In this document: positions 9,057-17,155 of the stretch, piece after piece
How the letters are laid out: each line of letters begins with the position of its first letter
Numbering within the stretch: position 1 is the stretch's first letter
NCBI RefSeq assembly: GCF_040100845.1
Contig: NZ_JAZHSH010000001.1
Coordinates: forward strand, 2,092,501 to 2,156,500
DNA length: 64,000 bases
Direction: 5' to 3'
Origin: Chengkuizengella sp. SCS-71B
Lineage (GTDB): Bacteria > Bacillota > Bacilli > Paenibacillales > KCTC-33759
Notes under the pieces: model-generated
The model's input: only the letters and a program-made list of their open reading frames with translations
Told to the model about the DNA's origin: nothing
Database searches by the model: none
Made by a program: the position numbers and the translations under genes

Positions 9057-9231
9057 TTATAGAGGTGTAATCTTACTTTGTGTCGTACTTTTTTTAAACA
9101 TTATATTTACTCAAAAAGCAATTCATCAATATTATTTTGAAAATTATACAGCGACAGTTATTTATGCAGTATTAAATCTGGTCTTATTTCCAATAGCACT
9201 ATTCATCTACCACAAAGAAAAGAATGTTTAA
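9046..9231 (+). CDS. small two-helix membrane protein
   Basis: A 61-residue protein with two membrane helices (about 8-22 and 36-54) and a short basic tail. It overlaps the Rieske gene by 11 nt, so it is probably translationally coupled and belongs to the same complex or its assembly. No family recognised. Confidence 0.6.
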   Translation: MKRSYRGVILLCVVLFLNIIFTQKAIHQYYFENYTATVIYAVLNLVLFPIALFIYHKEKNV

Positions 9232-9309
9232 GCTGTGTTCCAAAAAATGAAGGTATGCTTCGCAGTAGTCCGTAATATTTAACTATTTTTGAAGAGGAAG
9301 GTGGACTAG

Positions 9310-9609
9310 GTGAATGATTTTCGTATGGAGATATGTTTCATTCAAAAAAAAGGATTAGCATTATCGGATAAAGTAAAGGGACAGATGAGTCAGTTATTTG
9401 GTAAACAAGCAGATTTTTTTATAGATACGAAAGAAAAGGATAACATGGAAATTGCCACAATAGAGATTAGAGGCAAAGGAACCTGGGAAAATGAAGAGCA
9501 ATTAATTTCCTATATTGAGGAACATTTAGAATTGGAGATATTAACCTCGATATACGGATATAGTGTTCAAGTGTATCCTAACAAAAAAGGCTGTTCTCAT
9601 TGCGGTTAA
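9310..9609 (+). CDS. hypothetical protein with C-terminal CxxC
   Basis: A 99-residue soluble protein starting at GTG after GAGGAAGGTGG. It ends in CSHCG, a CxxC pair at the extreme C terminus that could bind metal or a thiol partner. The rest is charged and mixed alpha/beta in appearance. Not recognised. It closes the nitrate reductase gene run before the two-component genes, so a maturation or accessory role is possible by position only. Confidence 0.6.
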   Translation: MNDFRMEICFIQKKGLALSDKVKGQMSQLFGKQADFFIDTKEKDNMEIATIEIRGKGTWENEEQLISYIEEHLELEILTSIYGYSVQVYPNKKGCSHCG

Positions 9610-9642
9610 CCAATTTTAACATTTATGATAAACTGATATAAT

Positions 9643-9750
9643 ACCCACAAAAGTGAAGTGAATTTGCATTGAAGATATCCAATTCATGGATGAACTGGTG
9701 TCGGAATTGTAGGTGGCAGTTTATGATCGACTTATTACTTTTGCGGGCCC
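9643..9750 (+). repeat. CCCRCAAAAGT-bounded repeat element
   Basis: 108 bp bounded by ACCCACAAAAGT and the inverted ACTTTTGCGGGCCC. The same ends bound elements at 18822-19229. Inside is a hairpin (about 9679-9698) with AUGGAU in its loop. It lies between the CxxC protein and the response regulator, so it could also be leader RNA of the regulator. Confidence 0.6.
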
Positions 9751-9794
9751 TAAGCTTTTTAAAATATCTATATTCATGGAAGTAGGGATATGAT

Positions 9795-10448
9795 ATGACA
9801 AAAATTCTCATCGTAGACGATCATGCAGTTGTCAGGACAGGTCTAATGATGTTGTTAGATGCTAATCCACATGTTGAAGTCATTGGTGAAGCTGCCGAAG
9901 GTAATGAGGCAATTCAAAAATCTCTTGATTTAAAACCTGATGTTGTACTAATGGATCTTAGTATGCCACAGGGAAAAGATGGCTTGTCAGCTACCACTGA
10001 ACTTAAAAAATTAATGCCAGAAACAAACATATTGATTCTTACCATGCACGATGATGAAGAGTATTTGTTTCGAGTAATTCAAGCTGGGGCTTCTGGATAC
10101 ATTCTTAAAAGCGCTCCTCATGAAGAATTATTAAATGCCATTCACTGTGTGGCTTCAGGATCTGCTTATTTATACCCTTCAGCGATCAAAACATTAATGG
10201 AAGAATATCTTGAGAAAGTAAAACAAGGGGAGAATTTTGATACTTTTGATTTATTATCTGATCGTGAAAAAGAAGTATTAACTTGGGTAGCTAAAGGGTA
10301 TGCCAATAAGGACATTGGTGAACAATTAAACATTAGTGTGAAAACAGTTGAAACACATAAAAGCAAATTAATGGAGAAATTGAATTTAAGAACAAGGCCG
10401 GAATTAGTGAAATATGCTTTAAAAAAGGGGCTGCTTCATTTTGAATAG
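9795..10448 (+). CDS. NarL/NreC-type response regulator
   Basis: A 217-residue two-component regulator. The receiver domain (1-120) has acidic residues D8/D9, phosphorylation site D54 in VLMDLSMP and K105. The LuxR/NarL HTH (about 150-212) contains LSDREKEVLTWVAKGYANKDIGEQL in outline. It overlaps the kinase gene by 8 nt. Given the nitrate block upstream and moeA downstream it probably controls nitrate reductase and narK expression, as NreC does in staphylococci. Confidence 0.88.
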   Translation: MTKILIVDDHAVVRTGLMMLLDANPHVEVIGEAAEGNEAIQKSLDLKPDVVLMDLSMPQGKDGLSATTELKKLMPETNILILTMHDDEEYLFRVIQAGASGYILKSAPHEELLNAIHCVASGSAYLYPSAIKTLMEEYLEKVKQGENFDTFDLLSDREKEVLTWVAKGYANKDIGEQLNISVKTVETHKSKLMEKLNLRTRPELVKYALKKGLLHFE

Positions 10449-11556
10449 AAATAATCAATATCCTGATATTAATCAAAATGTAAAACATCTTCTTTCCAAT
10501 ATAGATGCTAGTATCGTTTCTTCAAAAACAAAGGAAAAATTACAAGAAACATTAAACCAATTAGTGGATCTTAAAACCGCACTAGATGAATCGTCTATTG
10601 TGGCAGTAACGGATCAGCATGGCATCATTAATTATGTTAATGATAAGTTCTGTGAAATATCAAAATATTCAAGAGAAGAATTAATAGGACGAAATCATCG
10701 TATTGTTAATTCTGGACATCATTCTGAAAAATTCATGAGCAATCTATGGAATACGATATTGAACGGCGAAGTATGGAAAGGTGAGATTAGAAATAAAGCG
10801 AAGGATGGTTCGCTTTATTGGGTGAATACAACAATAGTCCCTTTTTTAAACGAAGCAAACCAACCTTATCAGTTTTTATCTATTCGTACGGAAATTACAA
10901 AACTAAAACAAGCTGAAAAAGAACTTAAAAATATGATGACTAAACTTATGAATGTACAAGAGGACGAAAGAAGGAAAATATCTAGAGAACTACACGATGG
11001 AATTGGCCAGCGATTATTTTCTCTACTCATTCAAATTGATCAGATCTCTCATGACATTGAACATGATAACTTAGAAATAATGCGGAATGATGTTTCAAAT
11101 ATCATACAAGAAATTCGCGATATGTCTTGGGAGCTTAGACCTTCTGTTTTAGATGATTTAGGTGTAGTTCCAGCCATTCGTTCTTATTTGAAAGAATATT
11201 CACAGCATTATGGTATTGAGGTGCAACTAGACACAAACATAAAAAAACGTTTACAAATAGATATAGAAACTACCATTTATCGTGTAATTCAAGAAGCTTT
11301 GACGAACATTGGAAAATATGCAGATGTTTCAGAAGCATTTGTAAAAATGATAGAGGATGAGAACGGGATTGAAGTTAGTATTATGGATTACGGTCACGGA
11401 TTTGTAAGACAAAGGGATATGAAGGGCGTAGGTTTGTTTAGTATGGAAGAGAGGGCTAGGGCAGTGAATGGTCACTTAGAAATTGATTCTGAGCCTGAAA
11501 AAGGTACTCATATTAAACTGACCATAAATAAGTCTCAATTGAATAGTTCTTTGTGA
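10441..11556 (+). CDS. PAS sensor histidine kinase (HisKA_3)
   Basis: A 371-residue soluble kinase starting at TTG inside the end of the regulator gene, with AAAAAGGGG upstream. It has a PAS domain (about 50-155) of the Aer-like kind (NHRIVNSGHHS, WKGEIRNKAKDGSLYWV), then a HisKA_3 dimerisation domain with H185 in SRELHDGIGQR and a HATPase_c domain to about 365. It has no membrane segment. Unlike NreB it lacks the N-terminal four-cysteine Fe-S site; only C71 is present. Sensing may therefore use a PAS cofactor such as flavin, or the NreA-like GAF protein. Confidence 0.87.
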   Translation: MNRNNQYPDINQNVKHLLSNIDASIVSSKTKEKLQETLNQLVDLKTALDESSIVAVTDQHGIINYVNDKFCEISKYSREELIGRNHRIVNSGHHSEKFMSNLWNTILNGEVWKGEIRNKAKDGSLYWVNTTIVPFLNEANQPYQFLSIRTEITKLKQAEKELKNMMTKLMNVQEDERRKISRELHDGIGQRLFSLLIQIDQISHDIEHDNLEIMRNDVSNIIQEIRDMSWELRPSVLDDLGVVPAIRSYLKEYSQHYGIEVQLDTNIKKRLQIDIETTIYRVIQEALTNIGKYADVSEAFVKMIEDENGIEVSIMDYGHGFVRQRDMKGVGLFSMEERARAVNGHLEIDSEPEKGTHIKLTINKSQLNSSL

Positions 11557-11570
11557 GAGGAAGATGATAC

Positions 11571-12845
11571 ATGATAGGAAATAAAGATATTCCTTCAAAA
11601 TTTAAGAGAAACATAGTACAAGTTCCAGTAGCACAAAAGCTTATATTTAAACATATTCAAGATGTTAATATTGAGAAGGTTTCTTTGAATGAATCGTTTG
11701 GGAGGCGATTGGCGCAAGATTTTATTGCACCAATTGACCTCCCTCATTTTCGAAGATCAGGTATGGATGGTTATGCGATCCGATCAATCGATACAAAGGA
11801 TATCTCCTCCTCAAATCCAACGATTTTTGAAGTTACAGAAACAATTCCATCTGGAAAAGTACCTTCACAATCTATTTCATCAAAACAAGCTGCGAGAATT
11901 ATGACAGGTGCAATGTTGCCTGACGGAGCGGATGCAGTCATTATGTTTGAAATGACCGAAGAATTCATTGAAAATGATAAAAAATACATTCGTATAAAAA
12001 GAGAGATAAACAAAAAACAAAATGTAACTAACATTGGAGAAGAAATCAAATCAGGAACTCCATTAATGAACAAAGGAAGGAAAATTGGTGCTGGGGAAAT
12101 AACGCTGCTTGCAACTTATGGCTTTCATTCAGTAGATGTATATAAAAAACCTACAGTTGCCATCATTGCCACTGGATCAGAACTTCAAGATATTCAGGAA
12201 CCTTTAAAGTTGGGAAAAATTAGAAATAGCAATTCTAGTATGATTACCTCTCTTGTATTAGAAGCAGGTGGAAATCCAGTATGTATTGATAAATTGCCTG
12301 ATGATTTAAATATTGCTAAAAATAAAATATTAGAATTGATTGAAACGGTTGATGTAGTGATTACCACTGGAGGTGTTTCTGTTGGTGATTATGATATCAT
12401 GTTTGATTTTTTTCAGCAGTGGAATGAAGGGGAAATGATATTCAATAAAGTAGCTATGCGCCCCGGCAGTCCCACAACAGTTGGTGTTTTTCAAAATCAC
12501 TTTCTATTTGCATTATCAGGTAATCCAGGTGCATGTTTTGTAGGTTTTGAACTGTTTATTCGACCTGTTATTAAAGGAATGCAGGGAAGCGATCAGTTAT
12601 ATCCGAATACTTTCAAGGCGTATCTTGAGGAGGACTTTACTAAAGTGAACGCATTCCAAAGGTTTATCAGGGCAAAGAGTAGGATTGATCAGGGTTCTGT
12701 GTATGTTAAACCTATTGGTGAAGATAAATCAAGCATTATGGTTTCCATTAAAGATGCGAACTGCTTAATCGTAATTCCAGCTGGTGGACAAGGATTAAGT
12801 AAAGGAGATTTAGTTACAGTTATACGGTTAAAGGAATTGGAGTGA
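11571..12845 (+). CDS. moeA: molybdopterin molybdenumtransferase
   Basis: A 424-residue MoeA, which inserts molybdate into adenylated molybdopterin. Typical blocks are present: LPHFRRSGMDGYAIR (about 60-75), MTGAMLPDGADAVI, NIGEEIKSG, and the MPT-binding TTGGVSVGDYD followed by MRPGSPTTVG and LSGNPGACF. It begins 14 nt after the kinase stop and runs into mobB with a 4-nt gap, so two-component and cofactor genes are probably cotranscribed. Confidence 0.94.
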   Translation: MIGNKDIPSKFKRNIVQVPVAQKLIFKHIQDVNIEKVSLNESFGRRLAQDFIAPIDLPHFRRSGMDGYAIRSIDTKDISSSNPTIFEVTETIPSGKVPSQSISSKQAARIMTGAMLPDGADAVIMFEMTEEFIENDKKYIRIKREINKKQNVTNIGEEIKSGTPLMNKGRKIGAGEITLLATYGFHSVDVYKKPTVAIIATGSELQDIQEPLKLGKIRNSNSSMITSLVLEAGGNPVCIDKLPDDLNIAKNKILELIETVDVVITTGGVSVGDYDIMFDFFQQWNEGEMIFNKVAMRPGSPTTVGVFQNHFLFALSGNPGACFVGFELFIRPVIKGMQGSDQLYPNTFKAYLEEDFTKVNAFQRFIRAKSRIDQGSVYVKPIGEDKSSIMVSIKDANCLIVIPAGGQGLSKGDLVTVIRLKELE

Positions 12846-12849
12846 TATC

Positions 12850-13338
12850 ATGAACAAACAAAAAGTCATTCAAGTTGTTGGATACAAAAATACTGGGAAA
12901 ACGACATTAATATGCAGATTAATTGAAAAGTTACAAGCAGATGGATTTACGGTTGGAGCAATTAAACATGATGCACATGAGTTTGAGCTGGATATGGAAG
13001 GCAGGGATACTTGGATGTATCAGAAAGCTGGTGCTGAAAGTATTGCGATTACATCTGATAAAGGACACGAAACCTGCATCATACATAAAAAATATACACC
13101 ACTAAATAAATTATTAACTAATATGAAAGACAAAGATTTGATCTTTGTGGAAGGTTTTAAACTTGAAAAATATCAGAAAATTGTTATGATCAAATCTGAA
13201 GAAGATATCGAACTTCTTTCAAGTTTGGAAAATGTCATTGCTGCCGTTACATGGATTCCTGTTAGATGTAATGATCATCCAGTATTTTCTATAGATGATA
13301 TCAATTCAATTTTGTCCTTAATTTACTCGAAGAAGTAA
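12850..13338 (+). CDS. mobB: molybdopterin-guanine dinucleotide biosynthesis protein B
   Basis: A 162-residue MobB-type GTPase with the P-loop GYKNTGKTTL near the N terminus, the family block AIKHDAHEFELDMEGRDT and IFVEGFK. It assists formation or delivery of the guanine dinucleotide form of the cofactor used by DMSO-reductase-family enzymes such as the two encoded in this window. It lies in the moeA-mobB-moaD run. Confidence 0.93.
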   Translation: MNKQKVIQVVGYKNTGKTTLICRLIEKLQADGFTVGAIKHDAHEFELDMEGRDTWMYQKAGAESIAITSDKGHETCIIHKKYTPLNKLLTNMKDKDLIFVEGFKLEKYQKIVMIKSEEDIELLSSLENVIAAVTWIPVRCNDHPVFSIDDINSILSLIYSKK

Positions 13339-13367
13339 AGAAAAATCTAAAAAAGGAAGTGTTTTAA

Positions 13368-13619
13368 TTGGTAAAAATATTATTATTTGCTGGTTTAGCT
13401 GATGCGGCAGGTGTTCGAGAAATTGAAATAGATATCATTAAACCGAGTATGACAGTTGAAAATGTCAAACAATTGTTAAAAAAACAATATACTTCAACAG
13501 CATTCATAAATGAATTGGATAAAAGCTTTGCTTCAATTAATCAGGAATATGTAGATCAAGATTCAGCTGTTACAGATCATGATGAAGTTGCTTTTATTCC
13601 ACCTGTAAGTGGAGGATGA
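13368..13619 (+). CDS. moaD: molybdopterin synthase sulfur carrier subunit
   Basis: An 83-residue beta-grasp protein ending in the required Gly-Gly (PPVSGG), which is adenylated and thiocarboxylated to donate sulfur to precursor Z. Start is TTG, preceded by AAAAGGAAG. The partner moaE and the activating moeB/thiF are not in the window. Confidence 0.9.
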   Translation: MVKILLFAGLADAAGVREIEIDIIKPSMTVENVKQLLKKQYTSTAFINELDKSFASINQEYVDQDSAVTDHDEVAFIPPVSGG

Positions 13620-13737
13620 TTGTCCATCCAGTTTAAGAGGCTTGACGTCCATTTACACTTAAACTTTTGATGTTAAGACATCTATCCACCATTACAAGTT
13701 AAAACGGGCTTAAACCGGAATCTATTCCATGATTTTA

Positions 13738-13838
13738 GCATTAAGACGCTCCCCTCTAAAGGTGGTTTCTCCTTAATCAGATGGAGAAGAGTCTCTAGCT
13801 AATTTCACGATGTTTAAGCTTTGCTTAAACGAGTTCAC
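13738..13838 (-). repeat. GTTTAAGC intergenic repeat, copy 2
   Basis: Same element as at 412-512 and 37649-37751, with the blocks TTAAGACGC, GGTGGTTTCTCC, GGAGAAGAGTCTC and GTTTAAGC-TTT-GCTTAAAC. On the minus strand it begins about 40 bp after the stop of the hemolysin III-like gene with AAACGAGT-GA-ACTCGTTT, itself a palindrome. Confidence 0.85.
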
Positions 13839-13880
13839 TCGTTTTACAACCCCACATTTCTATATTGGAATTGTTTTGCG

Positions 13881-14516
13881 TTACAATAAATCAGGTAATA
13901 AATATAAAACAGCAAAGAAATGGGACACACTTCCTGCAAGTACAAATAGATGCCATACTGCATGATGGTAAGGGAATTTTCTCCAAACGTAAAAAATGGT
14001 TCCAGCAGTATACAATATTCCTCCGAGTACTAGCCAAACAAAACCATTAAATATCATGTTTTCATACAAGGGTTTAATACCTATCACAATCATCCAACCC
14101 ATTAAAACATAAAATATTGTAGATAGTATAATGAACCTTTTTACAAAAAATACTTTAAAGACAATTCCGATAATCGCGAGTCCCCAAATGATACCAAATA
14201 TAGTCCAACCTAACGGACCTCTGAGTGTAACTAGTACAAAAGGTGTGTATGTTCCAGCAATTAACAAATAGATTGCGGAATGATCTAATATTTCAAATAC
14301 ATTTTTTGTAACCCCTTCTTTAAAACTGTGCAATAAGGTGGAAAATACATAAAGTAAAACCATAGTAGACCCGAATATTGTAAAACTAACAATATGCCAA
14401 GGAGATCCGTAGAGGCTTGAAAACACAATTAATAAAACAAGTGCTGCAATACTCAATAAAGCGCCGATGCCGTGTGTAATGGCATTTACTATTTCTTCTT
14501 TATGCGAATATTTCAT
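13881..14516 (-). CDS. hemolysin III / PAQR family membrane protein
   Basis: A 211-residue, seven-helix protein of the hemolysin III (YqfA/PAQR) family. Family marks include the N-terminal EEIVNAITHGIGALLS, the DHSAIYLLIAGTYTPF block with Asp-His-Ser, and the late HAVWHLFVLAGSVSHFF histidines, a likely zinc site. The start at 14516 is preferred because the upstream in-frame ATG contains the GGAAGGGG ribosome site itself. Convergent with moaD. Confidence 0.88.
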   Translation of the reverse strand: MKYSHKEEIVNAITHGIGALLSIAALVLLIVFSSLYGSPWHIVSFTIFGSTMVLLYVFSTLLHSFKEGVTKNVFEILDHSAIYLLIAGTYTPFVLVTLRGPLGWTIFGIIWGLAIIGIVFKVFFVKRFIILSTIFYVLMGWMIVIGIKPLYENMIFNGFVWLVLGGILYTAGTIFYVWRKFPYHHAVWHLFVLAGSVSHFFAVLYLLPDLL

Positions 14517-14689
14517 AAAATAAACCCCTTCCATTATTATAATTTGCTACATAAATCATATCTTAATTTACATTCGTAAATCAATCTTTAAAGTTTTTGT
14601 TTTCAAATCCCTCACATCTAGGTATAATAATACAGGACGATTTTTGTCGAACAGTGTTTATAAATAAAATCAGGGGGATTTGAAGACTT

Positions 14690-16309
14690 ATGGACTGGCA
14701 GGATTTGATTTTTAAATTTGTAGGTGGATTAGGAATCTTTTTATTCGGTTTAAAGTATATGTCAGAAGGCTTACAGAAAACTGCTGGCGACAAATTAAGA
14801 AGTTTGTTAGCTAAATACACTACGAATCCGTTGTTAGGTGTTCTAGTTGGGGTAGTAGTTACGATATTAATACAGTCTTCTTCAGGTACAACGGTATTAG
14901 CTGTTGGTTTAGTCAACGCAGGTTTAATGACATTAAGACAATCCATCGGAGTGATTATGGGTGCTAACATAGGAACTACGATGACAGCTTTTATCATCGC
15001 AGGTGTTAAAATTCAAAACTATGCACTCCCGATAATAGCAGTTGGGGTATTTCTTATCTTCTTTTTAAAGAAAAAATTGTACAATTACATAGGACAAGTC
15101 ATTTTTGGATTTGGTATGTTGTTTTATGGATTGAAAACGATGGGGAGTGGGGTTAAGCCACTAAAAGACCTTGAAGTGTTTAAGGATTTTATTATTAATT
15201 TGGATAATCCAATATTAGGTGTAATTGTAGGAACAATATTTACGGTGATTGTTCAAAGTTCAAGTGCAACGATAGGTATATTACAAACTATAGCTTCGGA
15301 GGACTTGATCAATATTAGACAAGCATTACCTGTTTTGTTTGGAGATAATATTGGAACGACAATTACTGCTATCATTGCATCAATTGGTGCTTCAGTAGCG
15401 GCAAGACGTGCTGCCGCGGCACATGTAATTTTTAATATCATTGGAGCCACTTTATTTATAATTTTTCTATACCCAGTCACTCAATTAATCATATGGTTAG
15501 GGGACTTTACTGGCGCAAGTGTAAGTATGCAAATAGCTTATGGACATGGCTTCTTTAACATAACTAACACATTGATACAATTGCCGTTTGTAGGGTTGTT
15601 AGCTTATCTTGTTACAAAACTTGTTCCAGGTGAAATGAAGGAATTAGAGTTTGAAGCCAAATACTTAGACGAACGTTTATTGTCGAATCCATCTGTTGGA
15701 TTAGGGCAAGCTCAACACGAAATCATTCGTATGGGTGAGCTTGCACGAGAAAGCTTACAGGAAGCCTCAAATTACTTCTTTAATAAAAATGATAAATCAA
15801 GAAATATGGTAGAACAAACAGAAGAGTTAATTAATGAACTTGATAAAAAAACAACTGAATATTTAGTGAAAATTCAACAAAATGAACTTAGTGAAAAAGA
15901 ATCAGGTAAAGCATCAGTTCTAATGCAATCGATCAATGATATTGAAAGAATAGGTGATCATTCAGAAAACATTATGGAACTAGCTGATTTATCCATTCTA
16001 AAAAAAGCTGAGTTCTCGGATGAAGCATGTTCTGAATTGAAAAAAATGATTGAGCTTACGGACAAAACGATTCAACAATCCATTGAAAGTTTAGAGAATG
16101 ATGATAAGAAATTAGCTGAGCAAGTATTAGAAAATGAAGCTGAATTAGATAATATGGAGAAACAATTCCGTAAAGCACATATTAAACGATTAAACCAAAA
16201 TTTATGTAGTGGAACCTCAGGTGCTGTATTTTTGGATATCTTGAGTAATTTAGAAAGAATGGGAGATCATTCGAAAAATATAGCTCAGTATGTTATTTTC
16301 GGTGAGTAA
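14690..16309 (+). CDS. Na/Pi cotransporter with PhoU-like tail
   Basis: A 539-residue NptA/PNaS-family transporter. Two inverted Na/Pi cotransport repeats are seen, each with the QSSS motif (ILIQSSSGTT about 60-70; VIVQSSSATIG about 185-195) and the blocks GANIGTTMTA and GDNIGTTITA. The last ~190 residues are helical and PhoU-like with two repeats (INDIERIGDHSENI, LSNLERMGDHSKNI). It probably imports or exports phosphate with sodium. Monocistronic; a strong terminator follows. Confidence 0.92.
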   Translation: MDWQDLIFKFVGGLGIFLFGLKYMSEGLQKTAGDKLRSLLAKYTTNPLLGVLVGVVVTILIQSSSGTTVLAVGLVNAGLMTLRQSIGVIMGANIGTTMTAFIIAGVKIQNYALPIIAVGVFLIFFLKKKLYNYIGQVIFGFGMLFYGLKTMGSGVKPLKDLEVFKDFIINLDNPILGVIVGTIFTVIVQSSSATIGILQTIASEDLINIRQALPVLFGDNIGTTITAIIASIGASVAARRAAAAHVIFNIIGATLFIIFLYPVTQLIIWLGDFTGASVSMQIAYGHGFFNITNTLIQLPFVGLLAYLVTKLVPGEMKELEFEAKYLDERLLSNPSVGLGQAQHEIIRMGELARESLQEASNYFFNKNDKSRNMVEQTEELINELDKKTTEYLVKIQQNELSEKESGKASVLMQSINDIERIGDHSENIMELADLSILKKAEFSDEACSELKKMIELTDKTIQQSIESLENDDKKLAEQVLENEAELDNMEKQFRKAHIKRLNQNLCSGTSGAVFLDILSNLERMGDHSKNIAQYVIFGE

Positions 16310-16337
16310 TTAGGTTGGTTTTATATATTCAAATTCT

Positions 16338-16373
16338 AAAAAGTGTGGGCTTGTTGTGACCCACACTTTTTTG
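16338..16373 (+). terminator. terminator of Na/Pi cotransporter gene
   Basis: Stem AAAAGTGTGGG paired with CCCACACTTTT, followed by TTTTG. It lies 30 bp after the stop codon. Confidence 0.9.
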
Positions 16374-16409
16374 TTATATTGATGTTAATAATACAAAAAA
16401 TAAGAAGTG

Positions 16410-16907
16410 ATGATTGTGAAAAATAAACAAAATTCTCAAAGTAGATCATATTATTTTGCTTATGGTTCTTGTATGAATCGAAGCTCATTTAAAGGAACAG
16501 TTCATGAATTTGAAGTATTGGGTAGAGCAGAACTAATGAATTATAAAGTAGCTTTTACTAGGGAATCAGATAAATGGGGTAAGGGAGGAATCGCTGATAT
16601 TCTTTTTACACCTGACCATGTTATGGAAGGTATACTTTATTTGCTTCCAAATCATCTTATACCTGACCTAGATCGTAGAGAACGTGCTGGGGAAGAGTTT
16701 ATACATCCTATGTATAGAAGAATCAATGTCAGTGTGTTATTTAATGGAGTTGAAATAAAAGCATTTACTTATGAAGTGATAAATAAAGAAGACTCAGAAA
16801 TTGCACCAAGTGAGAAATATAAAAATGCCATCATTGCAGGTACAGACTTGTTAAGCAGCAATTATGCATCTAATTTGCGAGCACATATGAGTCAATTAAT
16901 GAAATAA
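16410..16907 (+). CDS. gamma-glutamylcyclotransferase-like (AIG2/GGCT) protein
   Basis: About 165 residues with the GGCT/AIG2 entry motif YYFAYGSCMN near the N terminus (the YGS substrate loop). A conserved acidic residue is plausible in LDRRERAGEEF. Such proteins act on gamma-glutamyl or related amide substrates, but many bacterial members are uncharacterised. The start is uncertain: GTG 16407, ATG 16410 or GTG 16416 share the weak site AAGAAG. Confidence 0.75.
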   Translation: MIVKNKQNSQSRSYYFAYGSCMNRSSFKGTVHEFEVLGRAELMNYKVAFTRESDKWGKGGIADILFTPDHVMEGILYLLPNHLIPDLDRRERAGEEFIHPMYRRINVSVLFNGVEIKAFTYEVINKEDSEIAPSEKYKNAIIAGTDLLSSNYASNLRAHMSQLMK

Positions 16908-17011
16908 TTGATTTTTAATCCTATTTATAAGGGTTTGTAACATGAAAAAGTGAATTCGTATTGAACTAAGGGTAATAAATGGACTTATTCCATCCTTTTT
17001 TGATGATTTTT

Positions 17012-17116
17012 AAAAAATAGCGGGAAATAAAGGTCTTATATCACTGTTTTTAGTCCAGATTTGATGAAATGATGCGAATTTGGAAATTATAAGACCATAA
17101 ATTACCGCTATTTTTA
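17012..17116. repeat. 105-bp inverted-repeat element
   Basis: Imperfect inverted arms of about 28 bp (17012-17040 and 17089-17116) sharing AAAAATAGCGG and GGTCTTATA, with a central 48-bp loop. Related AAATAGCGGG sequence lies on the other side of the neighbouring insertion sequence (about 18669-18681, minus strand). It may be a MITE or part of a larger hairpin into which the IS4 element inserted. Confidence 0.55.
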
Positions 17117-17155
17117 TTTTTAAGTTAATTTGATAAGAATAGGACCAAAATTTCC

